Assembly (NCBI GenBank): GCA_026389655.1
Contig: JAPLHL010000366.1
Span: 1-5,287, forward strand
Reading direction: 5' to 3'
Source: Chloroflexota bacterium
GTDB lineage: Bacteria > Chloroflexota > Dehalococcoidia > GIF9 > UBA5629
Length of the DNA stretch: 5,287 nucleotides
Made by a program: the position numbers and the translations under genes. The notes below the pieces were generated by a model, which was not told the DNA's origin, ran no database searches, and saw nothing but the letters and a program-made list of their open reading frames with translations. The first letter of the stretch is position 1. Every line of letters starts with the position of its first letter. Positions 1-5,287 of this stretch are shown here, piece by piece.

Positions 1-63
1 GAGTTTGAAGGCGGCAGACACCAGCGACGCCTGGACAAGATATCTAAACTGGAGTTATGTTAG
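1..63 (+). CDS. rpiB: Ribose-5-phosphate isomerase B, C-terminal end (partial)
   Basis: The first 20 codons of the window form an open frame ending in TAG at 61-63; the gene begins outside the window. The residues FEGGRHQRRLDKISKLE match the C-terminal tail typical of the RpiB/LacA/LacB family, in which a FEGGRHxRR-like segment followed by a KI..LE helix ends the protein. RpiB interconverts ribose 5-phosphate and ribulose 5-phosphate in the cytosolic pentose phosphate pathway, and arginines in this tail contribute to binding the sugar phosphate in characterised members. Only the tail is visible, so the assignment rests on a short but distinctive motif. The stop lies 1 nt before the -35 box of the next promoter, and I see no convincing terminator between rpiB and ilvD, so some read-through into the ilv operon is possible. 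Confidence 0.82.
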   Translation, partial: EFEGGRHQRRLDKISKLELC

Positions 64-64
64 C

Positions 65-92
65 TTGACAATAAAGATTTACCTGTGATAGT
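65..92 (+). promoter_or_regulatory. Sigma70-type promoter with extended -10, upstream of ilvD
   Basis: A perfect TTGACA -35 hexamer (65-70) is followed after 16 nt by GATAGT (87-92), which matches TATAAT at four of six positions. A TG dinucleotide at 84-85 sits one base upstream of the -10, the extended -10 arrangement that compensates for a weak hexamer. Transcription would start near 98-100, giving a leader of about 65 nt. This is the only good promoter-like pair I see and it fits as the main promoter of the ilv operon. A short inverted repeat TAGT-TT-ACTA (89-98) overlaps the -10 and start region and might be an operator half-site pair, but its arms are only 4 bp. Confidence 0.6.
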
Positions 93-148
93 TTACTAGA
101 ACCTCTTTTTCATCTGAGGGGTATCTATCGGAACTCTTATATTTCTGC

Positions 149-157
149 AGGGTAAGG
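149..157 (+). promoter_or_regulatory. Ribosome-binding site of ilvD
   Basis: The purine-rich stretch AGGGTAAGG ends 6 nt before the ATG at 164. It is a moderate Shine-Dalgarno match and supports 164 as the start, which also gives the family's usual [20 protein letters not shown] N-terminus. Confidence 0.55.
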
Positions 158-163
158 TATCAT

Positions 164-1837
164 ATGAGAAGTGACAGCATAAAACTAGGAATTGAGAGAG
201 CACCACACAGGGCTCTGCTAAGGGCAGTCGGTGTCTGCACGCGGGACTTCAATAAGCCTTTTATCGGTATCGTCAACAGCTTTAATGAGATAGTCCCCGG
301 CCATATGCATCTAAACAGGATCGCCGCGGCGGTCAAGACCGGCGTGTTAAGCGCAGGCGGTATACCTTTCGAGTTTAACACCATCGGCGTTTGCGACGGG
401 ATCGCCATGAACCATCCGGGCATGAAATTCAGCCTGCCCAGCCGCGAGCTAATAGCAGACTCTGTAGAAGTGATGGTAGAAGCCCACCGCTTCGATGCAC
501 TGGTATTCATCCCGAATTGCGACAAAATCATACCCGGCATGATGATGGCTGCTGTGCGTTTAAATATCCCCTCCATATTCATCAGCGGCGGTCCGATGCT
601 GGCAGGGAAACTGAGTAAAGGCGGCAAAACCAGGATTGTCGATCTAACTTCCGTTTTCACCGCAGTAGGCGCCGTAGTGCAGGGGAAAATAACCGTAGCT
701 GAACTGGAAGAGATCGAGACCGCTGCCTGCCCGGGCTGCGGAAGCTGCTCAGGCATGTACACGGCCAATACCATGAATTGCCTGCTTGAAGCAGTGGGCA
801 TGGCCTTGCCCGGCAACGGCACGATCCCGGCGGCTGACTCCCGCAGGACCCACCTTGCCACAGAAGCAGGCCGGCAGATTATGGCTATACTTAAAAAAGA
901 CCTGCGACCCAGGGATATTATCACACCGTCATCCATTCACAACGCCTTTGCCGTAGATATGGCGCTGGGCGGCAGCACCAACTCTGTGCTGCACTTCATG
1001 GCCATTGCCCATGAGGCAGGTATTGATTTTCCACTATCACAGATCAATGAGATCAGCAGCAAGGTGCCGCACCTCTGCAAGATTAGCCCGGCCAGTGAGA
1101 TACATGTCGAGGACGTGGACCAGGCAGGCGGCATACCGGCCGTAATGCACGAGATCCACAAACTGCTTAACGGCAAATCTAAAACAGTCACGCTTAAGCC
1201 GCTCTCCCAGACATATACGAATGCGATAGTTAAGAACCGCGATGTAATAAAGCATTTCCACAGACCGCATTCTAAGACAGGCGGGCTTGCCATACTTTTC
1301 GGCAACCTGGCGCCGGGCGGGGCAGTTGTTAAAAGCGGTGCTGTATCACCTGAAATGATGGTCCATAAGGGCCCGGCACGCGTATTTGAAAATGAAGAAG
1401 ATGCCACTAAAGGCATTATGGCGCGCAAGATAAAGAAGGGCGATGTAGTTGTAATACGATACGAAGGACCCAGGGGCGGTCCGGGCATGCGCGAGATGCT
1501 TACGCCCACTTCGCTGCTGAGCGGCATGGGACTGGACAACTCCGTGGCACTGATAACCGATGGGCGGTTCTCAGGCGGAACAAAGGGTGCGGCAATCGGT
1601 CACGTAGTTCCTGAAGCAGCCGACCGCGGCCCGATAGCTGCTGTTCGGAATGGTGATATAATCAGCATAGATATACCTGCAAGGAAGCTGGAGCTTAAGG
1701 TAAGCGAAGCCGAGATTAAAAAGCGCTTAAAGAGCGTTCCACAATTTAAGAGCAGCATCAAGAGCGGTTACCTGAAGAGATACATTAAAATGGTCGGCCC
1801 TGCCAATAAGGGCGCAGTATTGAAAGACCAGGAGTAA
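164..1837 (+). CDS. ilvD: Dihydroxy-acid dehydratase
   Basis: Dehydrates 2,3-dihydroxyisovalerate and 2,3-dihydroxy-3-methylvalerate to the 2-oxo acids that give valine and isoleucine; cytosolic, iron-sulfur dependent. The 557-aa protein is full length for the shorter bacterial/archaeal type (E. coli IlvD is about 616 aa). Both family signatures are present: [11 protein letters not shown] at residues 119-129 and the [10 protein letters not shown] segment near 464-473, whose Ser470 aligns with the proposed catalytic base. Cys119 and Cys195 (in [17 protein letters not shown]) align with cluster ligands. Asp120 and Lys121 align with the metal site, where the lysine is carbamylated in solved structures. 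The position of the third ligand of [2Fe-2S] members (PCN motif) reads PGH at residues 45-47, as in E. coli-type enzymes, so a [4Fe-4S]-like, oxygen-sensitive cluster is inferred. First gene behind the operon promoter; the stop lies 9 nt before ilvB, so the two are probably translationally coupled. Confidence 0.97.
   Translation: MRSDSIKLGIERAPHRALLRAVGVCTRDFNKPFIGIVNSFNEIVPGHMHLNRIAAAVKTGVLSAGGIPFEFNTIGVCDGIAMNHPGMKFSLPSRELIADSVEVMVEAHRFDALVFIPNCDKIIPGMMMAAVRLNIPSIFISGGPMLAGKLSKGGKTRIVDLTSVFTAVGAVVQGKITVAELEEIETAACPGCGSCSGMYTANTMNCLLEAVGMALPGNGTIPAADSRRTHLATEAGRQIMAILKKDLRPRDIITPSSIHNAFAVDMALGGSTNSVLHFMAIAHEAGIDFPLSQINEISSKVPHLCKISPASEIHVEDVDQAGGIPAVMHEIHKLLNGKSKTVTLKPLSQTYTNAIVKNRDVIKHFHRPHSKTGGLAILFGNLAPGGAVVKSGAVSPEMMVHKGPARVFENEEDATKGIMARKIKKGDVVVIRYEGPRGGPGMREMLTPTSLLSGMGLDNSVALITDGRFSGGTKGAAIGHVVPEAADRGPIAAVRNGDIISIDIPARKLELKVSEAEIKKRLKSVPQFKSSIKSGYLKRYIKMVGPANKGAVLKDQE
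1830..1834 (+). promoter_or_regulatory. Ribosome-binding site of ilvB within the end of ilvD
   Basis: AGGAG overlaps the last codons of ilvD. It lies 12 nt from the ATG at 1847 and 15 nt from the adjacent in-frame ATG at 1850, which is longer than usual. The closer spacing favours 1847. The ATG at 1837, overlapping the ilvD stop, is in another frame and only 2 nt from this site. The loose spacing suggests ilvB relies on coupling to ilvD translation. Confidence 0.5.
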
Positions 1838-1846
1838 TGGGCGCAG

Positions 1847-3541
1847 ATGATGAAGACCGGCGCAGAAATTTTATGTGAGTGTTTGATTAAGGAGGGGGTC
1901 GAAGTAATATTCGGCTTCCCCGGCGGCGTATTGTTGCCTTTATACGATACACTGCCTAAATATCCCGAACTGCGACATATACTGGTCAGGCATGAGCAGG
2001 GAGCAGCGCATGCAGCAGACGCTTATGCCCGCGTTACCGGAAAGATAGGCGTTTGCCTGGCTACATCGGGGCCCGGCGCAACCAACCTGGTCACGGGTAT
2101 TGCCAATGCATACCTGGATTCAGTGCCATTGCTGGCTATCACCGGACAGGTCAACACGTCCTTTATAGGAAAAGACGCATTCCAGGAAATCGATATCACA
2201 GGCATCACGGTCCCGATTACGAAATACAACCAGCTTGTACTGGATACCGGAGACATTGCCAGCGCCGTGAGAGAAGCAATCCATGTGGCGCAGACCGGCA
2301 GACCCGGCCCAGTGCTGCTGGATATACCCAAGGATGTATTCCAGAACAAGACGGAGTTCATTTTCCCGGAAAAGATAGACCTGCCTGGCTATAAGCCAAA
2401 GCTGTTCGGGCATCCGTCACAGATAAAGAAGGCAGCTGATTTAATTAACAGCGCTGAGCGGCCGGTCATTATAGCCGGGCGCGGAGTTAATATCTCACAG
2501 GCATTCCCCGAGCTGAAAGAGCTGGCCGAGAAATCGCAGATACCGGTTGTAACTACTTTCCTGGGGATAGGCTGTTTCCCTGAATCCCACGTGCTGAGCT
2601 ACGGCTGGCTGGGGATGCACGGCATGGGTTATGCCAATAAGGCCGTACACAGCTCGGACCTACTTATTGCCGTGGGTATGAGATTCGATGACAGGGCTAC
2701 CGGCGGCACAAGCACTTTTGCCCCTCAGGCCCAGATCGTACATATTGATATCGATGCGGCAGAGATAGGCAAGAACATCTCCGCCGACGTGCCTATAGTC
2801 GGTGATGTGAAGAACATATTGCAGGTGCTTAACAAGCAGCTAACCAAGCGCGAACATATCATCTGGTTGTCTCAACTGGACGAATGGCGTTCATTGCATC
2901 CGGCTACGGATATAAGGGAGCATGAGAACGTGCTGCCTCAATATATTATCCGGCAAATACATGAAGCTACAAAGGGCGATACGATCATATGTACCGATGT
3001 CGGCCAACACCAGATGTGGGCCGGACAGTATTTCTACTATGATAAACCCAACAGCTTTGTCTCATCCGGCGGCCTGGGGACAATGGGCTTCGGATTGCCG
3101 GCATCCATCGGCGCCAAGATCGGAGCACCGAACGAGACAGTCTGGTGTCTGTGCGGTGACGGCGGTTTCCAGATGACCATCCAGGAGCTTGCCACGATCG
3201 CCCAGGAGAACCTGGATATCAAGATAGCAGTATTTAATAACGGCTGGCTGGGCATGGTGCGCCAGTGGCAGGAACTCATCTACAGCAAGCGTTACTTTGG
3301 AACTAAGCTTTATAATCCTGACTTCGTCAAGATTGCAGAAGCATACGGTATAGAGGGAGTCAGAGTAACCAAGAAGATAGATGTAAAGCCAGCGATACAA
3401 AAATCCATGTCACATAAAGGGCCGTTCCTGATCGAGTTTGTGGTCGAACCGGAAGAAAACGTTTACCCGTTCGTTCCTCCCGGAAAGATAATAGTGGAAT
3501 TCCTGGAGATGCCCAGCCCAACCGGAAGCCTGAAAAAATAG
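1847..3541 (+). CDS. ilvB: Acetohydroxyacid (acetolactate) synthase, large catalytic subunit
   Basis: Condenses two pyruvates to 2-acetolactate, or pyruvate with 2-oxobutyrate to 2-aceto-2-hydroxybutyrate, using thiamine diphosphate, Mg2+ and FAD. The 564-aa protein has the full three-domain layout: N-terminal ThDP (pyrimidine) domain about residues 1-170 with catalytic Glu50 in RHEQGAAHAADAYAR, central FAD-associated domain about 194-328, and C-terminal ThDP (pyrophosphate) domain about 365-555. The metal/ThDP motif starts at GDGG (437-440) and ends at NN (464-465). The LGMVRQWQ segment (468-475) with Trp474 is a hallmark that separates true AHAS from other ThDP enzymes such as pyruvate oxidase. 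GQVNTSFIGKDAFQE (100-114) is the substrate/herbicide-site region; residue 103 is Asn where plant AHAS has Pro197. ilvN follows after 31 nt and would supply the regulatory subunit. ATG at 1850 is an alternative start differing by one codon. Confidence 0.97.
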   Translation: MMKTGAEILCECLIKEGVEVIFGFPGGVLLPLYDTLPKYPELRHILVRHEQGAAHAADAYARVTGKIGVCLATSGPGATNLVTGIANAYLDSVPLLAITGQVNTSFIGKDAFQEIDITGITVPITKYNQLVLDTGDIASAVREAIHVAQTGRPGPVLLDIPKDVFQNKTEFIFPEKIDLPGYKPKLFGHPSQIKKAADLINSAERPVIIAGRGVNISQAFPELKELAEKSQIPVVTTFLGIGCFPESHVLSYGWLGMHGMGYANKAVHSSDLLIAVGMRFDDRATGGTSTFAPQAQIVHIDIDAAEIGKNISADVPIVGDVKNILQVLNKQLTKREHIIWLSQLDEWRSLHPATDIREHENVLPQYIIRQIHEATKGDTIICTDVGQHQMWAGQYFYYDKPNSFVSSGGLGTMGFGLPASIGAKIGAPNETVWCLCGDGGFQMTIQELATIAQENLDIKIAVFNNGWLGMVRQWQELIYSKRYFGTKLYNPDFVKIAEAYGIEGVRVTKKIDVKPAIQKSMSHKGPFLIEFVVEPEENVYPFVPPGKIIVEFLEMPSPTGSLKK

Positions 3542-3557
3542 ATGGCTGCGAAATATT

Positions 3558-3564
3558 GAGGGAG
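3558..3564 (+). promoter_or_regulatory. Strong ribosome-binding site fixing the TTG start of ilvN
   Basis: GAGGGAG ends 8 nt before the TTG at 3573, an optimal distance. No ATG or GTG gives an acceptable IlvN N-terminus; the next in-frame ATG is codon 48, inside the ACT domain. This site therefore decides the start. Confidence 0.75.
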
Positions 3565-3572
3565 ACCTTCAG

Positions 3573-4142
3573 TTGAATAGAAAACATATACTGGTTGCGC
3601 TTGTACAGGACCGTCCGGGAGTGTTGAACCGAATTGCCAGCACGCTCAGGAGACGGAATTTCAATATCGACAGCATTGCCGTCGGCAGCATCGAAGTGCC
3701 TCATCTATCCCGCATGACCATTGTGGTCGAGGGTGATGACGCCGGGGTGGAGCAGGCAAGAAAGCAACTGGACAAGATCATCGAGGTAATCCGGATAACC
3801 GACATCACGAACGAAAATCCTGTTTCCCGTGAGATGGCCATGATTAAAGTCAAAGCCACCCCTTCTACGCGAAGCGAGATCATTCAGATAGTCGATATAT
3901 TCAGGTCGAACATCGTGGATGTGTCACCTGATTCCCTGATAATTGTGGTAACCGGAAACCAGGAGAAAGTGGACACGCTGGTGGAACTGCTGCGAGGCTT
4001 CGGCATAAGGGAGCTTTCGAGGACCGGCACAATAGCCCTGCCACGCGGCGGCGCCGGGCCGTTGACGATTGAAGAACACAAGCCATTACGACACATGGTA
4101 GAACACGTGGCCCCGGAAGAAGAGACCCTTCCCAACTGGTAG
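3573..4142 (+). CDS. ilvN: Acetohydroxyacid synthase, small regulatory subunit
   Basis: Regulatory partner of IlvB: it activates the catalytic subunit and normally carries feedback inhibition by valine. The start is TTG, supported by a strong ribosome-binding site and by the family N-terminus HILVALVQDRPGVLNRIAS. An ACT domain spans about residues 4-78, with the NFNIDSIAVG segment at 29-38, and a C-terminal AHAS small-subunit domain spans about 84-157. By alignment to E. coli IlvH, the valine-site positions Gly14 and Asn29 are kept as Gly16 and Asn31, while Asn11 is Asp13, a common variant. The 189-aa length exceeds the usual 160-175 because of a tail of about 31 residues after LPRGG, with a proline/glycine stretch and an acidic end (PEEETLPNW). 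Valine sensitivity is therefore plausible but not shown by sequence alone. Could equally be named ilvH. Confidence 0.95.
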   Translation: MNRKHILVALVQDRPGVLNRIASTLRRRNFNIDSIAVGSIEVPHLSRMTIVVEGDDAGVEQARKQLDKIIEVIRITDITNENPVSREMAMIKVKATPSTRSEIIQIVDIFRSNIVDVSPDSLIIVVTGNQEKVDTLVELLRGFGIRELSRTGTIALPRGGAGPLTIEEHKPLRHMVEHVAPEEETLPNW

Positions 4143-4190
4143 ATTTTGCTGCAAAGCATAAATTTATTTAAATATTAAAGGTATTATGTA
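4143..4190 (+). other. AT-rich spacer between ilvN and ilvC
   Basis: This stretch is far richer in A and T than the flanking genes, especially 4159-4190. It includes a small inverted repeat TTTAA-ATA-TTAAA (4167-4179), too weak to act as a terminator (5 A:U pairs, no following U-run). As RNA it would be an unstructured, A/U-rich leader to the ilvC ribosome-binding site, a form that can favour translation initiation or endonuclease cleavage. No convincing -35/-10 pair with room for a leader is present. Confidence 0.45.
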
Positions 4191-4197
4191 AAGGAGG
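4191..4197 (+). promoter_or_regulatory. Near-perfect Shine-Dalgarno site of ilvC
   Basis: AAGGAGG, 4 nt before the ATG at 4202, is the strongest ribosome-binding match in the window. Together with the A/U-rich sequence before it, it suggests ilvC is translated more strongly than its operon partners. Confidence 0.8.
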
Positions 4198-4201
4198 AAC
4201 T

Positions 4202-5191
4202 ATGGTAAAGATTTACTACGAAAAAGATGCGAATATGGCATTATTGAAGGATAAGGTCATAGGCATTATAGGCTACGGCAACCAGGGACATGCGCATGCC
4301 CAGAACCTGCGTGACAGCGGGATCAAAGTAATCGTAGCTGAGGCCAAAGGAACCGAGGGATACAAAGCCGCCAAGAAGGCAGGCTTCGACGTCTCCGACT
4401 CAGGAGACGTGGCAAAAAGGGCTGACGTAATCATGATGCTGGTCCCTGATCAACTCCAGGCCAAAGTATATAAGGATTCCATCGCCGATAAGATGACCAA
4501 GGGCAAGACCCTGATGTTTGCCCATGGATTCAACATCCATTACGGTCAAATCGTACCCCCCGATTTTATAGATGTAACCATGATCGCTCCCAAATGCCCC
4601 GGACCTATGGTCCGCCAGCTTTTTGTTGAGAAGAACGGCCCCCCGGCCATCATCGCTGTCTACCAGGACGCTTCGGGCAAAGCCAAGCAGCAGGCCCTGG
4701 CATATTCAAGGGGCATCGGCTGCGCCAGAGCAGGCGTCATCGAAACGACCTTCAAAGAAGAAACTGAAACCGATCTCTTCGGCGAGCAGGCCGTCCTTTG
4801 CGGCGGTGTAACCCAGTTGATCAAAGCAGGGTTCGAGACACTGGTGGAAGCCGGTTACCAGCCTGAGATCGCTTATTTTGAATGCCTGCATGAGCTTAAG
4901 CTCATCGTCGACCTGATCTACAGGGGCGGCATGACCTTCATGCGCCGTTCCGTCAGCGATACCGCTGAGTATGGAGATTACACCCGCGGACCGCAGGTCA
5001 TTAATGAAACAGTCAGGGAAGAGATGGCCGAGATACTTGAAGAGATACAGAACGGCAGTTTTGCCCGGGAGTGGATCCTCGAGAACCAGGCAAACCGTCC
5101 CGTTTATAACGCCCTCAAACGAAAAGAAGCTGAACACCAGATTGAAGTTGTCGGGAAGAAGCTGCGCTCCATGATGCCCTGGCTTAAATAA
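4202..5191 (+). CDS. ilvC: Ketol-acid reductoisomerase, class I, predicted NADH-type cofactor loop
   Basis: Converts acetolactate or acetohydroxybutyrate to dihydroxy acids by Mg2+-dependent alkyl migration and NAD(P)H reduction. The 329 aa fit class I (short) enzymes. The N-terminal Rossmann domain (about 1-180) has GYGNQG at 24-29; the knotted helical domain follows. Catalytic positions are intact: His108 (AHGFNIH), Lys131 (APK), Asp191 and Glu195 (TETDLFGEQ), Glu227 and Glu231 (FECLHE), Ser252 ([10 protein letters not shown]). The cofactor loop after the second beta strand reads [15 protein letters not shown] (45-59). Where NADPH enzymes usually have a VGLRxGSxSWxKA-like loop, this one has Glu47, Ala48, Thr51 and Gly53, so the phosphate-binding Arg and one Ser are absent and an acidic residue ends the strand, as in NAD-binding Rossmann folds. 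NADH preference is inferred. The motif at 131-138 is KCPGPMVR rather than the usual class I KGPGHxVR. The start is fixed by an excellent ribosome-binding site. Confidence 0.97.
   Translation: MVKIYYEKDANMALLKDKVIGIIGYGNQGHAHAQNLRDSGIKVIVAEAKGTEGYKAAKKAGFDVSDSGDVAKRADVIMMLVPDQLQAKVYKDSIADKMTKGKTLMFAHGFNIHYGQIVPPDFIDVTMIAPKCPGPMVRQLFVEKNGPPAIIAVYQDASGKAKQQALAYSRGIGCARAGVIETTFKEETETDLFGEQAVLCGGVTQLIKAGFETLVEAGYQPEIAYFECLHELKLIVDLIYRGGMTFMRRSVSDTAEYGDYTRGPQVINETVREEMAEILEEIQNGSFAREWILENQANRPVYNALKRKEAEHQIEVVGKKLRSMMPWLK
4389..4410 (+). repeat. 8-bp inverted repeat inside ilvC
   Basis: ACGTCTCC (4389-4396) and GGAGACGT (4403-4410) are perfect complements around a 6-nt loop and could form a stable mRNA hairpin. 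The repeat encodes DVSDSGDV in the Rossmann domain. No T-run follows on either strand in terminator orientation, so it is not a terminator; it may be fortuitous. Confidence 0.5.
4890..4905. repeat. 16-bp perfect palindrome inside ilvC
   Basis: ATGAGCTTAAGCTCAT equals its own reverse complement. It encodes the HELKLI segment containing catalytic Glu231, so protein constraint plus codon choice could explain it. With no loop it would act as a DNA dyad rather than an RNA hairpin. Confidence 0.5.
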
Positions 5192-5204
5192 CGGCCTTAA
5201 GCCG
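5181..5204 (+). other. Inverted repeat at the ilvC-leuA junction
   Basis: GGCTTAA (5181-5187) pairs perfectly with TTAAGCC (5197-5203) around a 9-nt loop containing the ilvC stop codon. A competing shorter helix, CGGC (5192-5195) with GCCG (5201-5204), is mutually exclusive with it. The sequence after it, CCTTTATACTTT, is only patchily T-rich, so at most a weak, leaky terminator or an mRNA processing or stability element is suggested. Confidence 0.35.
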
Positions 5205-5226
5205 CCTTTATACTTTAATCATAAGC

Positions 5227-5231
5227 AGGTG
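5227..5231 (+). promoter_or_regulatory. Ribosome-binding site of the leuA-like gene
   Basis: AGGTG, complementary to the 3' end of 16S rRNA, ends 4 nt before the ATG at 5236. It is a weaker match than the ilvC site. Confidence 0.5.
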
Positions 5232-5235
5232 CATT

Positions 5236-5287
5236 ATGAAAGGTGAACGTGTCCTCATTTTTGACACAACTCTCAGGGACGGGGAGC
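5236..5287 (+). CDS. leuA: 2-isopropylmalate synthase-family protein, N-terminal start (partial)
   Basis: Seventeen codons are visible before the window ends: MKGERVLIFDTTLRDGE. The IFDTTLRDGE segment is the signature at the start of the TIM barrel of the alpha-isopropylmalate/homocitrate/citramalate synthase family. Arg14 and Asp15 correspond to the substrate-binding Arg and metal-binding Asp of that family. Position after ilvC favours 2-isopropylmalate synthase, which condenses 2-oxoisovalerate with acetyl-CoA in the first committed step of leucine synthesis. The glutamate after DG also fits LeuA better than CimA-type enzymes, which often have DGAQ. With so few residues, citramalate or homocitrate synthase cannot be excluded. 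The gene lies 44 nt after ilvC and is probably cotranscribed. Confidence 0.82.
   Translation, partial: MKGERVLIFDTTLRDGE

Noticed and set aside
101..122. Rho-independent terminator for rpiB at the CCTCTTTTT run
   Set aside because: The T-run sits in the loop of the only possible hairpin rather than after a stem, so the geometry is wrong for a terminator.
160..936. Long antisense open frame (258 codons) opposite ilvD
   Set aside because: It lies wholly opposite a clearly functional ilvD, has no recognisable domain and no ribosome-binding site that I can see. It is explained by codon bias of the sense gene.
937..1539. Second antisense open frame (200 codons) opposite ilvD
   Set aside because: Same reasoning: a shadow of the sense coding frame with no family resemblance.
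1837..1839. ATG overlapping the ilvD stop (TAATG) as the ilvB start
   Set aside because: It is out of frame with ilvB and only 2 nt from the AGGAG site. The ATG at 1847 is in frame and gives the family N-terminus.
3542..3559. Tiny frame MAAKY beginning directly after the ilvB stop
   Set aside because: Five codons, no dedicated ribosome-binding site, and its end overlaps the ilvN Shine-Dalgarno region. It is likely chance, though re-initiation cannot be formally excluded.
4146..4187. Internal promoter before ilvC (TTGCTG and TATTAT or TAAATA hexamers)
   Set aside because: TATTAT would start RNA within the ribosome-binding site and has no -35 at proper spacing. TTGCTG with TAAATA at 17 nt is a poor -10 match (three of six).
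1..5287. Mobile element, CRISPR array, tRNA/rRNA or defence genes
   Set aside because: No direct-repeat arrays, transposase-like proteins or tRNA-like folds were seen. The window is filled by contiguous biosynthetic genes of uniform character.

Overview
The window carries the first part of a branched-chain amino acid biosynthesis operon, all on the + strand: the 3' end of a ribose-5-phosphate isomerase B gene (rpiB, 1-63), then ilvD, ilvB, ilvN, ilvC and the first 17 codons of a leuA-like gene that runs off the right edge. Coding density is very high. The only non-coding stretches are 64-163, 1838-1846, 3542-3572, 4143-4201 and 5192-5235, and no gap exceeds 100 bases.

The organism is a bacterium: there is a recognisable sigma70-type promoter, and Shine-Dalgarno sites precede the genes. 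The order ilvD-ilvB-ilvN-ilvC-leuA, the moderate base composition, the short 'archaeal/anaerobe-type' dihydroxy-acid dehydratase (557 aa) and the residues in IlvN and IlvC suggest a Dehalococcoidia-like Chloroflexota member or another anaerobe such as a clostridial relative. This is inference from gene order and family resemblance recalled from memory, not from a search.

Layout: an extended -10 promoter (65-92) lies directly after the rpiB stop and would give a leader of about 65 nt. That leader holds no T-box, leader peptide or evident attenuator. ilvD and ilvB are 9 nt apart, with the ilvB ribosome-binding site inside the end of ilvD. ilvN starts with TTG behind a strong ribosome-binding site. 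ilvC follows a 59-nt AT-rich spacer that ends in a near-perfect Shine-Dalgarno sequence. A small inverted repeat separates ilvC from leuA.

How the genes work together: IlvB (catalytic) and IlvN (regulatory) form acetohydroxyacid synthase, which makes acetolactate or acetohydroxybutyrate. IlvC isomerises and reduces these to dihydroxy acids. IlvD dehydrates the dihydroxy acids to the 2-oxo acids of valine and isoleucine. LeuA takes 2-oxoisovalerate toward leucine.

I did not find an undescribed system; this is a core metabolic operon. The point most worth a second look is IlvC, whose cofactor-specificity loop has an acidic residue at the end of the second beta strand and lacks the usual phosphate-binding Arg/Ser residues, which predicts NADH rather than NADPH use.
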